This document shows positions 1 through 7,820 of a stretch of 64,000 nucleotides of DNA, in pieces. This DNA is from Knoellia sp031844405. GTDB taxonomy: Bacteria > Actinomycetota > Actinomycetes > Actinomycetales > Dermatophilaceae. Where the stretch lies: contig JAUZVC010000002.1 of NCBI GenBank assembly GCA_031844405.1, positions 806,001 to 870,000 of the forward strand, written 5' to 3'. The translations under genes and the position numbers were made by a program. How positions within the stretch are numbered: the stretch's first letter is position 1; every line of letters starts with the position of its first letter. The notes beneath the pieces are model-generated. The model did not search any database. It was not told where the DNA came from and was given only the letters and a program-made list of their open reading frames with translations.

Positions 1-623
1 GCACCGTCGTCTTCGTGCGCACCCAGCTCGGCGCCGACCGCGTCGCCCGCGAGCTGCGAGAGAAGGGCGTGCTCGCCGCCGCCATCCACGGCGGGCTGTC
101 GCAGAACCTGCGCAACCGCGCGCTCGGCGCGTTCCGTGACGGCTCGCTGCCCGTCCTCGTCGCCACCGACGTCGCCGCCCGCGGCATCCACGTCGACGAC
201 ATCGGGCTCGTCCTTCAGGCCGATCCGCCCGCCGACCACAAGGACTACCTCCACCGCGCCGGCCGCACCGCGCGGGCGGGGGAGCGAGGCACGGTCGTGA
301 CCTTCGCGCTGCCGCACCAGAAGCGGACGATGGCCCGGCTCGCCGAGGCCGCCGGCCTCGACGTCGAGCCGGTCCGGGTCCGCCCGGGCGACGAGCACGT
401 CGCTGCCGCCGGTGGCCGCACGCCGTCGATGGTCGCGGTCCCGGACGAGGTCTGGAAGCCACTGCTCGAGGCCAAGCAGCAGCAGCGCGGCCGCCGTCCC
501 GGTGGGCCGCCGCGCCGGTTCCAGGGCGCGTCCCGCGGCCACCACGGCGCGAGCCGTGGCGGGTCCCGCGGAGGCGACCGCCGCGGACAGGGTGGACGTG
601 CAGAATGGAAGCGTGACCGCTGA
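1..623 (+). CDS. DEAD-box RNA helicase, C-terminal part (cut by window edge)
   Basis: This is the C-terminal RecA-like half of an ATP-dependent RNA helicase. The reading frame is open from base 3, so the gene begins outside the window; the GTG at 15 is only an internal valine. Motif V (ATDVAARG, about bases 163-186) and motif VI (HRAGRTARAG, about 253-282) are intact. The last 60 or so residues are rich in Arg, Gly and His, a typical RNA-binding tail of actinobacterial RhlE/DeaD-type helicases. Members unwind structured RNA in ribosome assembly and mRNA decay. Its stop overlaps the start of the yqgE-like gene by 11 bases. Without the N-terminal half the subfamily cannot be fixed. Confidence 0.9.
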   Translation, partial: TVVFVRTQLGADRVARELREKGVLAAAIHGGLSQNLRNRALGAFRDGSLPVLVATDVAARGIHVDDIGLVLQADPPADHKDYLHRAGRTARAGERGTVVTFALPHQKRTMARLAEAAGLDVEPVRVRPGDEHVAAAGGRTPSMVAVPDEVWKPLLEAKQQQRGRRPGGPPRRFQGASRGHHGASRGGSRGGDRRGQGGRAEWKRDR

Positions 624-1170
624 CCGCACGACGGGGAGGCTCCTCGTCTCGACACCCCAGCTCGACGACGGTGTCTTCCACCGCAGCGTCATCCTCATGC
701 TCCAGCACGACGACAACGGTGCCCAGGGCGTGGTCCTCAACAAGCCCATGGGCGCCGAGGTCGACGCCGTCCTGCCCGGCTGGGGCGAGCACATCGCCTC
801 GCCGCAGACGCTCTTCCAGGGCGGACCGGTCCAGCTCGACTCGGCCCTCGGCCTCGTCATGGTGGGCGACGACGACCTGCCACCCGGCAGCCAGCGGCTC
901 TTCGGGTCGGTCGCGATCATCGACCTCGACACCCCTCCGCTGCTCGTCATGCCCGAGGTGGGCGGGCTGCGGATCTTCGCGGGGTATGCCGGGTGGTCGG
1001 CCGGGCAGCTCGAGGGCGAGCTGCGTCGTGGGTCGTGGTTCGTCGTGGACTCGCTCCCGGGGGACCTGCTCACGGCCGACCCCGACCACCTCTGGGCCCA
1101 GGTGCTGCTGCGCCAGCGTGACGAGCTGGCGTTCGTGGCCTACTACCCGTCGGACCCCGAGCTCAACTGA
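613..1170 (+). CDS. YqgE/AlgH family protein
   Basis: This is a 185-residue protein of the YqgE/AlgH family (DUF179). I start it at GTG 613, which gives the usual family N-terminus (GRLLVSTPQLDDGVFHRSVI). Starting further upstream would add low-complexity residues that overlap the helicase tail in another frame. The family signature GVVLNKPMG lies near residue 40, and the usual C-terminal core with a GYAGWSAGQLEGE segment is present. Length matches the family norm. The biochemical role is not settled; E. coli yqgE sits beside a Holliday-junction resolvase gene, but that neighbour is absent here. The 11-base overlap with the helicase gene suggests translational coupling. Confidence 0.88.
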   Translation: MTADRTTGRLLVSTPQLDDGVFHRSVILMLQHDDNGAQGVVLNKPMGAEVDAVLPGWGEHIASPQTLFQGGPVQLDSALGLVMVGDDDLPPGSQRLFGSVAIIDLDTPPLLVMPEVGGLRIFAGYAGWSAGQLEGELRRGSWFVVDSLPGDLLTADPDHLWAQVLLRQRDELAFVAYYPSDPELN

Positions 1171-1228
1171 GCCCTCTGACACGTGGGCCCGGGCGCTGCG
1201 GGGTCTGGGGTTACACGGTCGCGGCACG

Positions 1229-1234
1229 TAGTCT
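1229..1234 (+). promoter_or_regulatory. -10 element TAGTCT, leaderless-type promoter of the DUF3039 gene
   Basis: The hexamer TAGTCT ends six bases before GTG 1241, the spacing expected when transcription starts at the start codon itself. No Shine-Dalgarno sequence fits between them. Confidence 0.45.
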
Positions 1235-1240
1235 GGCGGG

Positions 1241-1555
1241 GTGAGTGACCCGCAGCAGCCCCTCAGTGACCCGAGCTCCCCGCAGCCCGAGCCGTCCGGC
1301 CCCTCGACCAGCACGGCGGTCCTCGAGCGCGAGGAGACCGTCCCCCAGGTGCAGGAGCCGGGCGACCACGAGCGCTTCGCGCACTACGTCCGCAAGGAGA
1401 AGATCCTCGAGTCCGCGTTGTCGGGAGAGCCGGTGACCGCCCTGTGCGGCAAGGTCTGGATCCCCGGGCGCGACCCGCAGAAGTTCCCGGTGTGCCCCAC
1501 GTGCAAGGAGATCTACGAAGGGCTGCGCGCGCCCCAGGACGGCGGCGACGACTGA
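1241..1555 (+). CDS. DUF3039 domain protein
   Basis: This is a 104-residue protein of the actinobacterial DUF3039 family, of unknown function. The first 45 residues are Pro/Ser-rich and probably disordered. The conserved part begins at DHERFAHYVRKEKI and carries ALCGKVWIPGRDPQKFPVCPTC. The CPTC motif plus the cysteine of ALCGK could bind a zinc ion; that is inference. The start GTG 1241 sits six bases after a -10 hexamer, suggesting a leaderless message. The gene is monocistronic, since the next gene downstream is convergent. Confidence 0.85.
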   Translation: MSDPQQPLSDPSSPQPEPSGPSTSTAVLEREETVPQVQEPGDHERFAHYVRKEKILESALSGEPVTALCGKVWIPGRDPQKFPVCPTCKEIYEGLRAPQDGGDD

Positions 1556-1604
1556 CCTCGCCGCGCCGGCGGGAGGGGTCTCGACTCCCGACGGCGCGCA
1601 TGCG

Positions 1605-2222
1605 TCACTCGTCCCAGAGGAGCACCTCGAGTGCCGCGACGAGCCTGGCGCGCCGCGGTGCGTCGCTTGACACGAGCTCGAGGAGCCTTTCGTTCCTGCG
1701 CGAAAGCTGTCCGAGGAGGGCCTCGGCGGCCTCCTCGTCGCGGACCATCGCCAGGGCCAGCCGGCTTGCGTCGTCCGGAAGTCCCTCGGCGCCGGCAGGA
1801 GCCGACGAGGTCCCGGCCAGGGCGGCGAGGAGCAGGAGGAGGCGGCGCTCCGGACGGGTCGCCTTCGGCCACGAGCGAAGCAGGTCGGGGGTCGCCTGCG
1901 TCACGGCGCGGCGGCTGGGCTCGTCGTGCGGGCCGGGCCGGTAGCCGCGCGCGGCTGCCAGGTCGGCGCCCGCGCCGGCGAGGAAGAGCGTGTGGAGGAG
2001 GTCGAGCCGGCGGCGCGGCGAGAGCCCGGGAGCTGTGGCAAGGCCGGCGAGGCAGGTCATCGCCGGCGCCGTCGACGAGTAGGTGCTGCCCTGGTGGTTG
2101 ACCGAACCGACGAGCGTGTCGAGGTACCCGGACCACCGCTCGTCGTTGGCGGCGATCCCGGCGAGGACGTCCGGCACGTCCGAGGCGCTGCCGTAGGCGT
2201 GCTCCAGCGCCGTCCAGTCCAC
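1605..2222 (-). CDS. HEAT-repeat-like protein, C-terminal part of a frameshifted gene
   Basis: This frame encodes about 205 residues of an alpha-helical, HEAT-like protein. It begins DWTALEHAYGSASDVPDVLAG, a segment seen in actinobacterial proteins that pair an N-terminal alpha/beta domain with helical repeats. No ribosome-binding site precedes GTG 2222. Coding character continues upstream in this frame (EPLRLDLSPGVDW), which argues that it is the tail of the gene starting at 2773. Moving between the two frames needs a one-base slip near 2230-2300, close to the run cacccgggtg. A real pseudogene, a programmed shift or a base missed in sequencing would all look like this. Function unknown. Confidence 0.6.
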   Translation of the reverse strand: MDWTALEHAYGSASDVPDVLAGIAANDERWSGYLDTLVGSVNHQGSTYSSTAPAMTCLAGLATAPGLSPRRRLDLLHTLFLAGAGADLAAARGYRPGPHDEPSRRAVTQATPDLLRSWPKATRPERRLLLLLAALAGTSSAPAGAEGLPDDASRLALAMVRDEEAAEALLGQLSRRNERLLELVSSDAPRRARLVAALEVLLWDE

Positions 2223-2773
2223 ACCCGGCGACAGGTCGAGCCGCAGCGGCTCACCCGGGTGCCGGGTAGGTCGTCCTCGCCCGGACCGTCGTCGGGAGCT
2301 CCCGTGCTGGAAGCGTCGGCGTCGGGCGTGGGCGCGTCCCGCGGTGGCACGCCGTCGAACGCGACGCGTCGACGTTCCTGCACCGTCTGCTCATCGAGCT
2401 CGTGGACGAGTCCGACGCGGGTGAAGGTGCGCAGGACGGTGGCGGTGTCGCCACCGCCGCTGCCCGCGCTGCGACCGCCGTGGTCGCGTGCGATCCGGCG
2501 CACCGCCACGTCCTCCTGGGCGTGCCACCACCGCTCGTCGTCGTCCGGCAGAGGACCCGTCGACACCGAGCTGACGTCCCAGTGACCCTGCTCCTCGGGC
2601 CGGATCGGCGGTCTGCCGAACCACCAGCTCGTCGGGTCCTTCTGTGCCCAGTCCACCTCACGCACCGCCACGAGGGCGTGGCCCCGCTCGGCGAGGGCGT
2701 CGGCGACGCGGTCCGCCGAGGCACGGTCGGGAACCGTGACGACGTGGGTCTGGGACGTCGAACCAGGCGTCAC
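2057..2773 (-). CDS. N-terminal part of the frameshifted HEAT-associated protein
   Basis: Translation starts at GTG 2773, seven bases after a strong AGGAGG ribosome-binding site. The first 165 or so residues look like real protein: HVVTVPDRASADRVADALAERGHALVAVREVDW resembles a small alpha/beta domain (RraB- or SPOR-like fold, inferred from pattern only), followed by DDERWWHAQEDVAVRRIARDHGG. From about base 2250 onward the frame turns into Arg/Ser/Thr-rich nonsense running to 2057, while the sensible continuation moves to the frame ending at 1605. I therefore read both as one gene of about 385 residues broken by a single-base shift. Confidence 0.6.
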   Translation of the reverse strand: MTPGSTSQTHVVTVPDRASADRVADALAERGHALVAVREVDWAQKDPTSWWFGRPPIRPEEQGHWDVSSVSTGPLPDDDERWWHAQEDVAVRRIARDHGGRSAGSGGGDTATVLRTFTRVGLVHELDEQTVQERRRVAFDGVPPRDAPTPDADASSTGAPDDGPGEDDLPGTRVSRCGSTCRRVWTGRRWSTPTAAPRTCRTSSPGSPPTTSGGPGTSTRSSVRSTTRAAPTRRRRRR

Positions 2774-2849
2774 GGGCGGACCTCCTCGTCGGCCCCCCGA
2801 GGTGCGCGGACGGCATACGGGCACTTTGCCAAACCTTGACCCAGTTCTG

Positions 2850-2867
2850 GGAGAACGCTGGTTCTCC
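2850..2867. promoter_or_regulatory. Inverted repeat GGAGAAC-4-GTTCTCC upstream of the metalloprotease gene
   Basis: Seven-base perfect arms flank a GCTG spacer. The element sits 19-36 bases before the TAGGTT -10 hexamer of the M43 protease gene, overlapping its -35 region, so it is a plausible operator. The regulator is unknown. Confidence 0.4.
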
Positions 2868-2885
2868 GGTTCGTTCGGCGCTGGC

Positions 2886-2891
2886 TAGGTT
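2886..2891 (+). promoter_or_regulatory. -10 element TAGGTT of the M43 protease gene
   Basis: TAGGTT lies 50 bases before ATG 2942. This leaves a 5' leader of about 44 bases with an AAAGG ribosome-binding site, unlike the leaderless genes elsewhere in the window. Confidence 0.4.
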
Positions 2892-2941
2892 CGGGGGAAC
2901 ACGGACCTCACAGGTTTCTGTGCACACCGAAAGGGACTCCC

Positions 2942-3910
2942 ATGTCTGTTCGTCCACTGCGCCCCATGGCGCTCCTCGCAGCCTCGGTCCTCGCGGCCGC
3001 CGGTATCGGGTTCGGCGCCAGCAGCGCCTCCGCCGTCACGATGGCCGGTGAGCGCAGCGTCGCCGCCGAGTGCGCGACCGACGACCACGCCGGCGAGGCG
3101 GTCGCAGGACGTGGCCCGCACGCCAAGGACCCGCACGACGTCTCGCCCGCGCAGGCGAAGGCGATGGAGGCCCAGCTCGACAAGGCCCTCGCCGCGAAGG
3201 GCTACACCCGCACCGCCTCGGGCGGCGCGAGGAAGCCGGGCGGCGGTGGCGCCTTCACCCCGGCCACGATCAAGGTGCACTGGCACACGATCACCGACGG
3301 CTCCAAGGGCGCGCTGAGCACGTCCGAGATCAACAGCCAGATCACCGTCCTCAACAACGCCTACTCGAGCGCCGGCTTCTCGTTCGTCCTCGCGAGCACG
3401 ACGACGACGAACAACGCGAGCTGGTACAACCAGCTCGACTACGGCACGAGCGCCGAGCGCGCGATGAAGACCTCGCTGCACACCGGCACCAACGCCGACC
3501 TCAACATCTACACCGCGGACCTTGCCGGCGGCCTGCTCGGCTGGGCGACCTTCCCGAAGTCGCGCGTGAGCGACATGGACGGCGTCGTCCTCCTCGACGA
3601 GAGCCTGCCCGGCGGCTCGGCCTCGCCCTACAACCAGGGCGACACGGCGACGCACGAGGTCGGCCACTGGCTGAACCTCTACCACACCTTCCAGGGCGGC
3701 TGCTCGGACACCGCAGGCGACTACGTCGGCGACACCCCGGCCGAGGCGAGCCCCGCCTCCGGCTGCCCGACCGGCCGCGACACGTGCACCCTTCCCGGCC
3801 TCGACCCGATCAAGAACTTCATGGACTACACGACCGACGCGTGCATGGACCACTTCTCCGCCGGCCAGATCGACCGCATGAAGGCCGCCTGGGTCGCCTA
3901 CCGCGCCTGA
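2942..3910 (+). CDS. Secreted zinc metalloprotease, M43 (pappalysin/cytophagalysin-like)
   Basis: This is a 322-residue exported protease. Residues 1-32 form a Sec signal peptide (basic start, Leu/Ala core, cleavage near ASA-VT). A roughly 70-residue linker or propeptide precedes the catalytic domain. The metzincin zinc site is HEVGHWLNLYH, with H238, E239, H242 and H248; the glycine common at the eighth position of this motif is Asn here. The Met-turn region follows (NFMDYTTDACMDHFSAGQ), and several cysteines (QGGCSD, SGCPTGRDTC) probably form disulfides. The start ATG 2942 has an AAAGG ribosome-binding site. The gene is monocistronic and ends in a strong hairpin. Target proteins are unknown. 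Confidence 0.88.
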   Translation: MSVRPLRPMALLAASVLAAAGIGFGASSASAVTMAGERSVAAECATDDHAGEAVAGRGPHAKDPHDVSPAQAKAMEAQLDKALAAKGYTRTASGGARKPGGGGAFTPATIKVHWHTITDGSKGALSTSEINSQITVLNNAYSSAGFSFVLASTTTTNNASWYNQLDYGTSAERAMKTSLHTGTNADLNIYTADLAGGLLGWATFPKSRVSDMDGVVLLDESLPGGSASPYNQGDTATHEVGHWLNLYHTFQGGCSDTAGDYVGDTPAEASPASGCPTGRDTCTLPGLDPIKNFMDYTTDACMDHFSAGQIDRMKAAWVAYRA

Positions 3911-3940
3911 GCCGGAAGGCTTCCAGCCCACAGCACTGCC

Positions 3941-3978
3941 CGACGGGGCCCGCCACGACGAGGTGGCGGGCCCCGTCG
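3941..3978 (+). terminator. Strong hairpin after the M43 protease gene
   Basis: A perfect 16-base stem (3941-3956 with 3963-3978) encloses a 6-base loop. It lies 31 bases after the protease stop. There is no clear T-run, as is common in very high G+C actinobacteria. Confidence 0.75.
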
Positions 3979-4059
3979 TCATGGGGTGCGGGGACACAGC
4001 ACACGAAGGAGCGTTTCCGGCGCAGGCGGACCCTCGGCATGTCGTCGCGAGAACCCCGT

Positions 4060-4065
4060 TAACCT
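4060..4065 (+). promoter_or_regulatory. -10 element TAACCT upstream of the SF2 helicase gene
   Basis: TAACCT ends ten bases before ATG 4076, so the message is probably leaderless or has a leader of only a few bases. No ribosome-binding site is visible. Confidence 0.4.
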
Positions 4066-4075
4066 TGCCGAGCCG

Positions 4076-5836
4076 ATGAGTACCTCAGCCGCCAGCCACC
4101 TCAGTCCCGCCTTCCCGGAGCGGGCCGCGTGGGGTACCGCCTCGAAGCTGCGCGCGTGGCAGCAGGAGGCGCTCACGGCATACCTCGAGTCCGAGAGCAA
4201 GGACTTCCTCGCGGTCGCGACGCCGGGCGCCGGCAAGACGACCTACGCGCTGCGGATCGCGACCGAGCTCCTCGAGAGCGGCGAGGTCCGCGCGGTCACG
4301 GTCATCGCGCCGACCGAGCACCTCAAGACCCAGTGGTCGGAGGCGGCGGCCCGGGTCGGGATCCAGCTCGACCCGAAGTTCTCCAACTCCACGGCGGTCC
4401 ACTCGCACGAGTACGACGGCGTGGCCCTGACCTATGCGCAGGTGGCCTCGCGCCCCGACCTGCACCGCCGCCGCACCGAGTCGACGCCGACCCTCGTCAT
4501 CCTCGACGAGATCCACCACGGCGGTGACTCGCGCAGCTGGGGCGACGCCATCCGCGATGCGTTCACGCCCGCGGTGCGCCGCCTCGCGCTCACCGGCACG
4601 CCCTTCCGCTCCGACACGAGCCCGATCCCGTTCGTGCGCTACGAGATGGACGAGGCGGGGATCCTCCGCTCTGCGTCCGACTACACCTACGGGTATGCCG
4701 CGGCGTTGCGTGACGCGGTCGTCCGACCGGTGATCTTCCTCGCCTACGGCGGGGCAATGCGGTGGAAGACCAAGGCCGGCGACGAGATCGCCGCGCGTCT
4801 TGGCGAGCCGATGACCAAGGACCAGACGGCGCACGCATGGCGCACGGCGCTCGACCCCAAGGGCGAGTGGGTGCCCTCGGTCCTCGCCGCCGCCGACAAG
4901 CGGCTCACCGAGGTGCGTCGTCACGTGCCCGACGCCGGCGGCCTCGTCATCTCGACGAACCAGACGACGGCACGTGCCTACGCGCGGATCCTCGAGTCGA
5001 TCACCGGCGAGAAGACGACCGTCGTCCTCTCCGACGACGCCGGCTCGAGCGCCCGGATCGAGGAGTTCTCGGCCGGCGACTCGCGCTGGATGGTCGCAGT
5101 GCGCATGGTGTCCGAGGGCGTCGACGTGCCCCGGCTCTGCGTCGGCGTCTACGCCACCTCGACCTCGACGCCCCTGTTCTTCGCGCAGGCGGTCGGCCGT
5201 TTCGTGCGTGCCCGCAAGCGCGGTGAGACGGCGTCGGTCTTCCTCCCCTCGGTGCCGGTCATCCTCGAGCACGCGGCGACGATGGAGGTCGAGCGCGACC
5301 ACGCGCTCAACCGCAAGAGCGACCCCGAGTCCGAGGCCTCGATGTGGGCCGAGGAGGAGGGCCTCATCGCCGCCGCCAACCGCACCGAGAAGACGATGGG
5401 CCTCGAGGAGGAGACGTTCGAGGCGCTCGAGTCCGACGCGCACTTCGACCACGTGCTCTTCGACGCGCAGCAGTTCGGGCTGCACGCCGACGTCGGGTCC
5501 GACGAGGAGCAGGACTATCTCGGCCTGCCCGGCCTGCTCGAGCCCGACCAGGTGTCCGCCCTCCTGCACGAGCGGCAGGCGAAGCAGTCGGCCGCACCCG
5601 GTCGCAAGCAGCGCACCGCCGAGGCGCCGCTGTCCGCGCACCGTGCGCTCGCGGCCCAGCGCAAGGAGCTCAACAAGCTCGTCGCGGCCTATGCCAAGAA
5701 GACCGGCGCGCCCCACGCCAACGTCCACATGGAGCTGCGGCGCGCGTGCGGCGGACCTGAGCTGGCGGCGGCCTCCTCCGAGCAGGTCGCGGCACGCATC
5801 GACAAGGTCCGGCTCTGGTTCGTGGGCCGTCGCTAG
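4076..5836 (+). CDS. SF2 DEAD/DEAH-type helicase
   Basis: This is a 586-residue superfamily 2 helicase of the XPB/UvrB-like group. Visible motifs in order are Walker A (TPGAGKTT, near residue 50), motif II written DEIHH (near 145), motif III LTGTPF (near 180), motif V SEGVDVPRL (near 350) and motif VI QAVGRFVRARKRGE (near 375). The C-terminal 170 residues, with many Glu/Asp and Lys, have no motif I recognise. I chose ATG 4076 because it follows a -10 hexamer and gives a sensible N-terminus; an in-frame ATG at 3986 would run through the promoter. Such helicases usually act in DNA repair or restriction, but no partner genes lie beside it. Confidence 0.85.
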   Translation: MSTSAASHLSPAFPERAAWGTASKLRAWQQEALTAYLESESKDFLAVATPGAGKTTYALRIATELLESGEVRAVTVIAPTEHLKTQWSEAAARVGIQLDPKFSNSTAVHSHEYDGVALTYAQVASRPDLHRRRTESTPTLVILDEIHHGGDSRSWGDAIRDAFTPAVRRLALTGTPFRSDTSPIPFVRYEMDEAGILRSASDYTYGYAAALRDAVVRPVIFLAYGGAMRWKTKAGDEIAARLGEPMTKDQTAHAWRTALDPKGEWVPSVLAAADKRLTEVRRHVPDAGGLVISTNQTTARAYARILESITGEKTTVVLSDDAGSSARIEEFSAGDSRWMVAVRMVSEGVDVPRLCVGVYATSTSTPLFFAQAVGRFVRARKRGETASVFLPSVPVILEHAATMEVERDHALNRKSDPESEASMWAEEEGLIAAANRTEKTMGLEEETFEALESDAHFDHVLFDAQQFGLHADVGSDEEQDYLGLPGLLEPDQVSALLHERQAKQSAAPGRKQRTAEAPLSAHRALAAQRKELNKLVAAYAKKTGAPHANVHMELRRACGGPELAAASSEQVAARIDKVRLWFVGRR

Positions 5837-5940
5837 GTCGCCACGACGACGGGGTAGTCCTCCCCATCGCCCCGGGCCGTTCCATTCCTTAGAGTTCGGG
5901 CAGACAGACGCACTGTTTCGCATGCGGGGAGGGATCACCA

Positions 5941-6549
5941 GTGACGAAGATCGAGGTCGACTACGCCGGGATGCGCAGCCTCAAGGCTGCTGCTGACCTC
6001 AACGCCGGCTACCTCGAGGCGGCCCATGCGTTCGTGACCGAGAACTGCGACAACGCTGCGGCGTTCACCGGCTTCCTCGCGCTGTTCAAGGGTCAGTACG
6101 AGGAGGCCTACACGACCGCGGAGGGGAGCATGGCGAAGGGCGGAACCAGCGCGAGGGCGATCGCCACGACGATCGCCGACAACCGCAGGCGCTACCGCGA
6201 GGACGACGTCAAGGCGTCCACCCTCCTCAAGGGCATCACCATCGACGTCGAGGTGCCACAGATCCCGGGCATGACGCCGGGCACCGAGCCCCTCGTCACC
6301 AAGACCGACAAGAACATCTCCAACGGCTCCGGGATCGTGGAGGACCTCGACGAGGGCGTCCGTGACCTCGAGAGGGAGCACGGCATCGGGCCCAAGCATC
6401 GCGGTGGCGGTCCGGGCAACCCGCTGCCGATCATCTCGGTCGTCGGTGAGGGCGAGTCCGTGGTGCAGACGATCCAGGACGGTCAGGGCGCGGTCGACGA
6501 CGAGCGCGACTACGACGACTTCGAGAACGAGAACAAGGGGCTGCGATGA
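5941..6549 (+). CDS. Type VII secretion-like (ESX/WXG100-related) protein, first gene of cassette
   Basis: This 202-residue protein starts at GTG 5941, behind a good GGGAGG ribosome-binding site. Residues 1-100 are predicted to be two long helices of the kind seen in EspC/WXG100-like secretion targets (VDYAGMRSLKAAADLNAGYLEAA), but no literal W-x-G is present. Residues 100-202 are Pro/Gly/Asp-rich and look disordered. It overlaps the next gene by ATGA, so the four genes to 8105 form one operon. No EccC ATPase or other secretion component is in the window. Assignment to type VII is by overall shape and operon layout, so it is tentative. Confidence 0.55.
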   Translation: MTKIEVDYAGMRSLKAAADLNAGYLEAAHAFVTENCDNAAAFTGFLALFKGQYEEAYTTAEGSMAKGGTSARAIATTIADNRRRYREDDVKASTLLKGITIDVEVPQIPGMTPGTEPLVTKTDKNISNGSGIVEDLDEGVRDLEREHGIGPKHRGGGPGNPLPIISVVGEGESVVQTIQDGQGAVDDERDYDDFENENKGLR

Positions 6550-7274
6550 CCACCATCACCCTGCAGGACCCGAGGGACCTGCTCGTGGCCGCGTCCGGGG
6601 GCGACGCCTACGGCGAGATGATCGAGCAGGCCAAGGGCAACTGCGGCGTCATCCTCCAGGCCATCGACTGGGCGGCCCAGAAGCTCCTGCACTTCTCGCC
6701 GATCGAGGTCCTCATGTCGCCGATCGCGGGGGACTTCAACGGCGTCGACCGCCTCAGGACGAACTGGAACAACGTGGGGCTGGCCCTCACGGCAGCGGGC
6801 AACAACTACGACACCATCGCCGGCGCGGTCAACGACGCCTGGAAGGCGCCTGCGGCCGAGCGAGCCGAGTCGCGGATGCGCCAGCACGCGGCCGCGCACC
6901 GCCGGCAGGGCACCGCCTGCGGGCTCATGAGCCGTCAGCTCGGCAACATGCTCAAGGCCACCGAGCAGGTCGTCAACGCGGCGTGCGGCCTCCTGGGCCT
7001 CGTCGAGGAGTGGGTGCTCACGATGAGCATGGCCAAGCTCGCCAAGGAGATCTTCACCGGAGGGGCAGGCGTTCGGCGGGCCATCCGGCTCATCAACCAG
7101 GCCATCGACCTCATCAAGGAGCTCACCAAGCTGCTGCCTGCCCTCTCGGCGGCGGCTGCGGCAGTCGCCACGGCGCTGTCGGCGCTCAACGTCATCCTGA
7201 GCTTCGCCGCGGCAGCCGACAGCTCGACAGCCGGAGACCACGTCGACGAGACCGCGGACGCGGGGTTCCGGTGA
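6546..7274 (+). CDS. Type VII secretion-like helical protein with hydrophobic C-terminus
   Basis: This is a 242-residue all-helical protein. Residues 50-110 resemble a WXG100-type helical hairpin, with conserved-looking tryptophans (LRTNWNNVGLALTAAGNN and NDAWKAPAAE, a W-x-A turn). Residues 110-140 are basic. Residues 150-230 carry several amphipathic to hydrophobic helices (LINQAIDLIKELTKLLPAL, then a long Ala-rich stretch) that could insert into a membrane, as in LXG or PPE-like effectors. The start overlaps the previous stop (ATGA) and the end overlaps the next start (GTGA), so the chain is tightly coupled. No enzymatic domain is recognisable. Confidence 0.55.
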   Translation: MTTITLQDPRDLLVAASGGDAYGEMIEQAKGNCGVILQAIDWAAQKLLHFSPIEVLMSPIAGDFNGVDRLRTNWNNVGLALTAAGNNYDTIAGAVNDAWKAPAAERAESRMRQHAAAHRRQGTACGLMSRQLGNMLKATEQVVNAACGLLGLVEEWVLTMSMAKLAKEIFTGGAGVRRAIRLINQAIDLIKELTKLLPALSAAAAAVATALSALNVILSFAAAADSSTAGDHVDETADAGFR

Positions 7275-7816
7275 CCGACGAGCGCTGGGCCGAGGAGAAC
7301 ACGGTCTTCGAGGCGGAGGCCGCCCTGCGACGCCAGGAGGCCGACATCGACGCCCTGCTGGCCAAGGTGGGCGACGCCCAGGACCTCATCGAGCGTGCGC
7401 GTGCGGAGCTCGACGCCGAGGCCGAGGACTCGCGCGCGGACCGCGAGCAGGAGGAGAAGGAGGCCCGCTCGGGTGCTCTCGGACCCGAGCGACGCGAGCT
7501 GCAACGACGGCTGGACCGCGACGAGACGACGTGGGCGGCCGTCATGACCGGCCGGGACGACCACCCGACCGCCGTCGCCTACCGCGACCAGGTCGGCGAC
7601 CGGCTGAGGGCCATCGTCGAGGAGGAGAGCGAGAAGGACCCCGAGCTGCGCGAGGGCCTCGAGCACATGGCCCGCTACTCCCAGCCGGGCGACCCGGAGA
7701 CGAGGATCCCCGACTGGCCGGCTCCCGAGCCGGCGAGCGACGGGCGGCGGGCTCCCGTCCGCAGCGAGCCGCGTGACGACGAGGGTCAGTCGCCCACGTC
7801 GTTCGGGACGTGGTGA
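7271..7816 (+). CDS. Charged coiled-coil protein of the type VII-like cassette
   Basis: This is a 181-residue, highly charged protein beginning at GTG 7271 inside the previous stop. Residues 5-110 are almost continuous Glu/Ala/Arg helix with heptad character (VFEAEAALRRQEADIDALL; DLIERARAELDAEAED), so a coiled coil is likely. The remainder is polar and Pro-rich. It has neither signal peptide nor membrane segment. By position it may be a chaperone or partner of the two upstream helical proteins. I recognise no family. Confidence 0.6.
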   Translation: MTDERWAEENTVFEAEAALRRQEADIDALLAKVGDAQDLIERARAELDAEAEDSRADREQEEKEARSGALGPERRELQRRLDRDETTWAAVMTGRDDHPTAVAYRDQVGDRLRAIVEEESEKDPELREGLEHMARYSQPGDPETRIPDWPAPEPASDGRRAPVRSEPRDDEGQSPTSFGTW

Positions 7817-7820
7817 GCCC

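Noticed and set aside
4085..5938. 617-codon minus-strand frame over the SF2 helicase
   Set aside because: No family motif, shadow-type composition, and the opposite strand has all helicase motifs.
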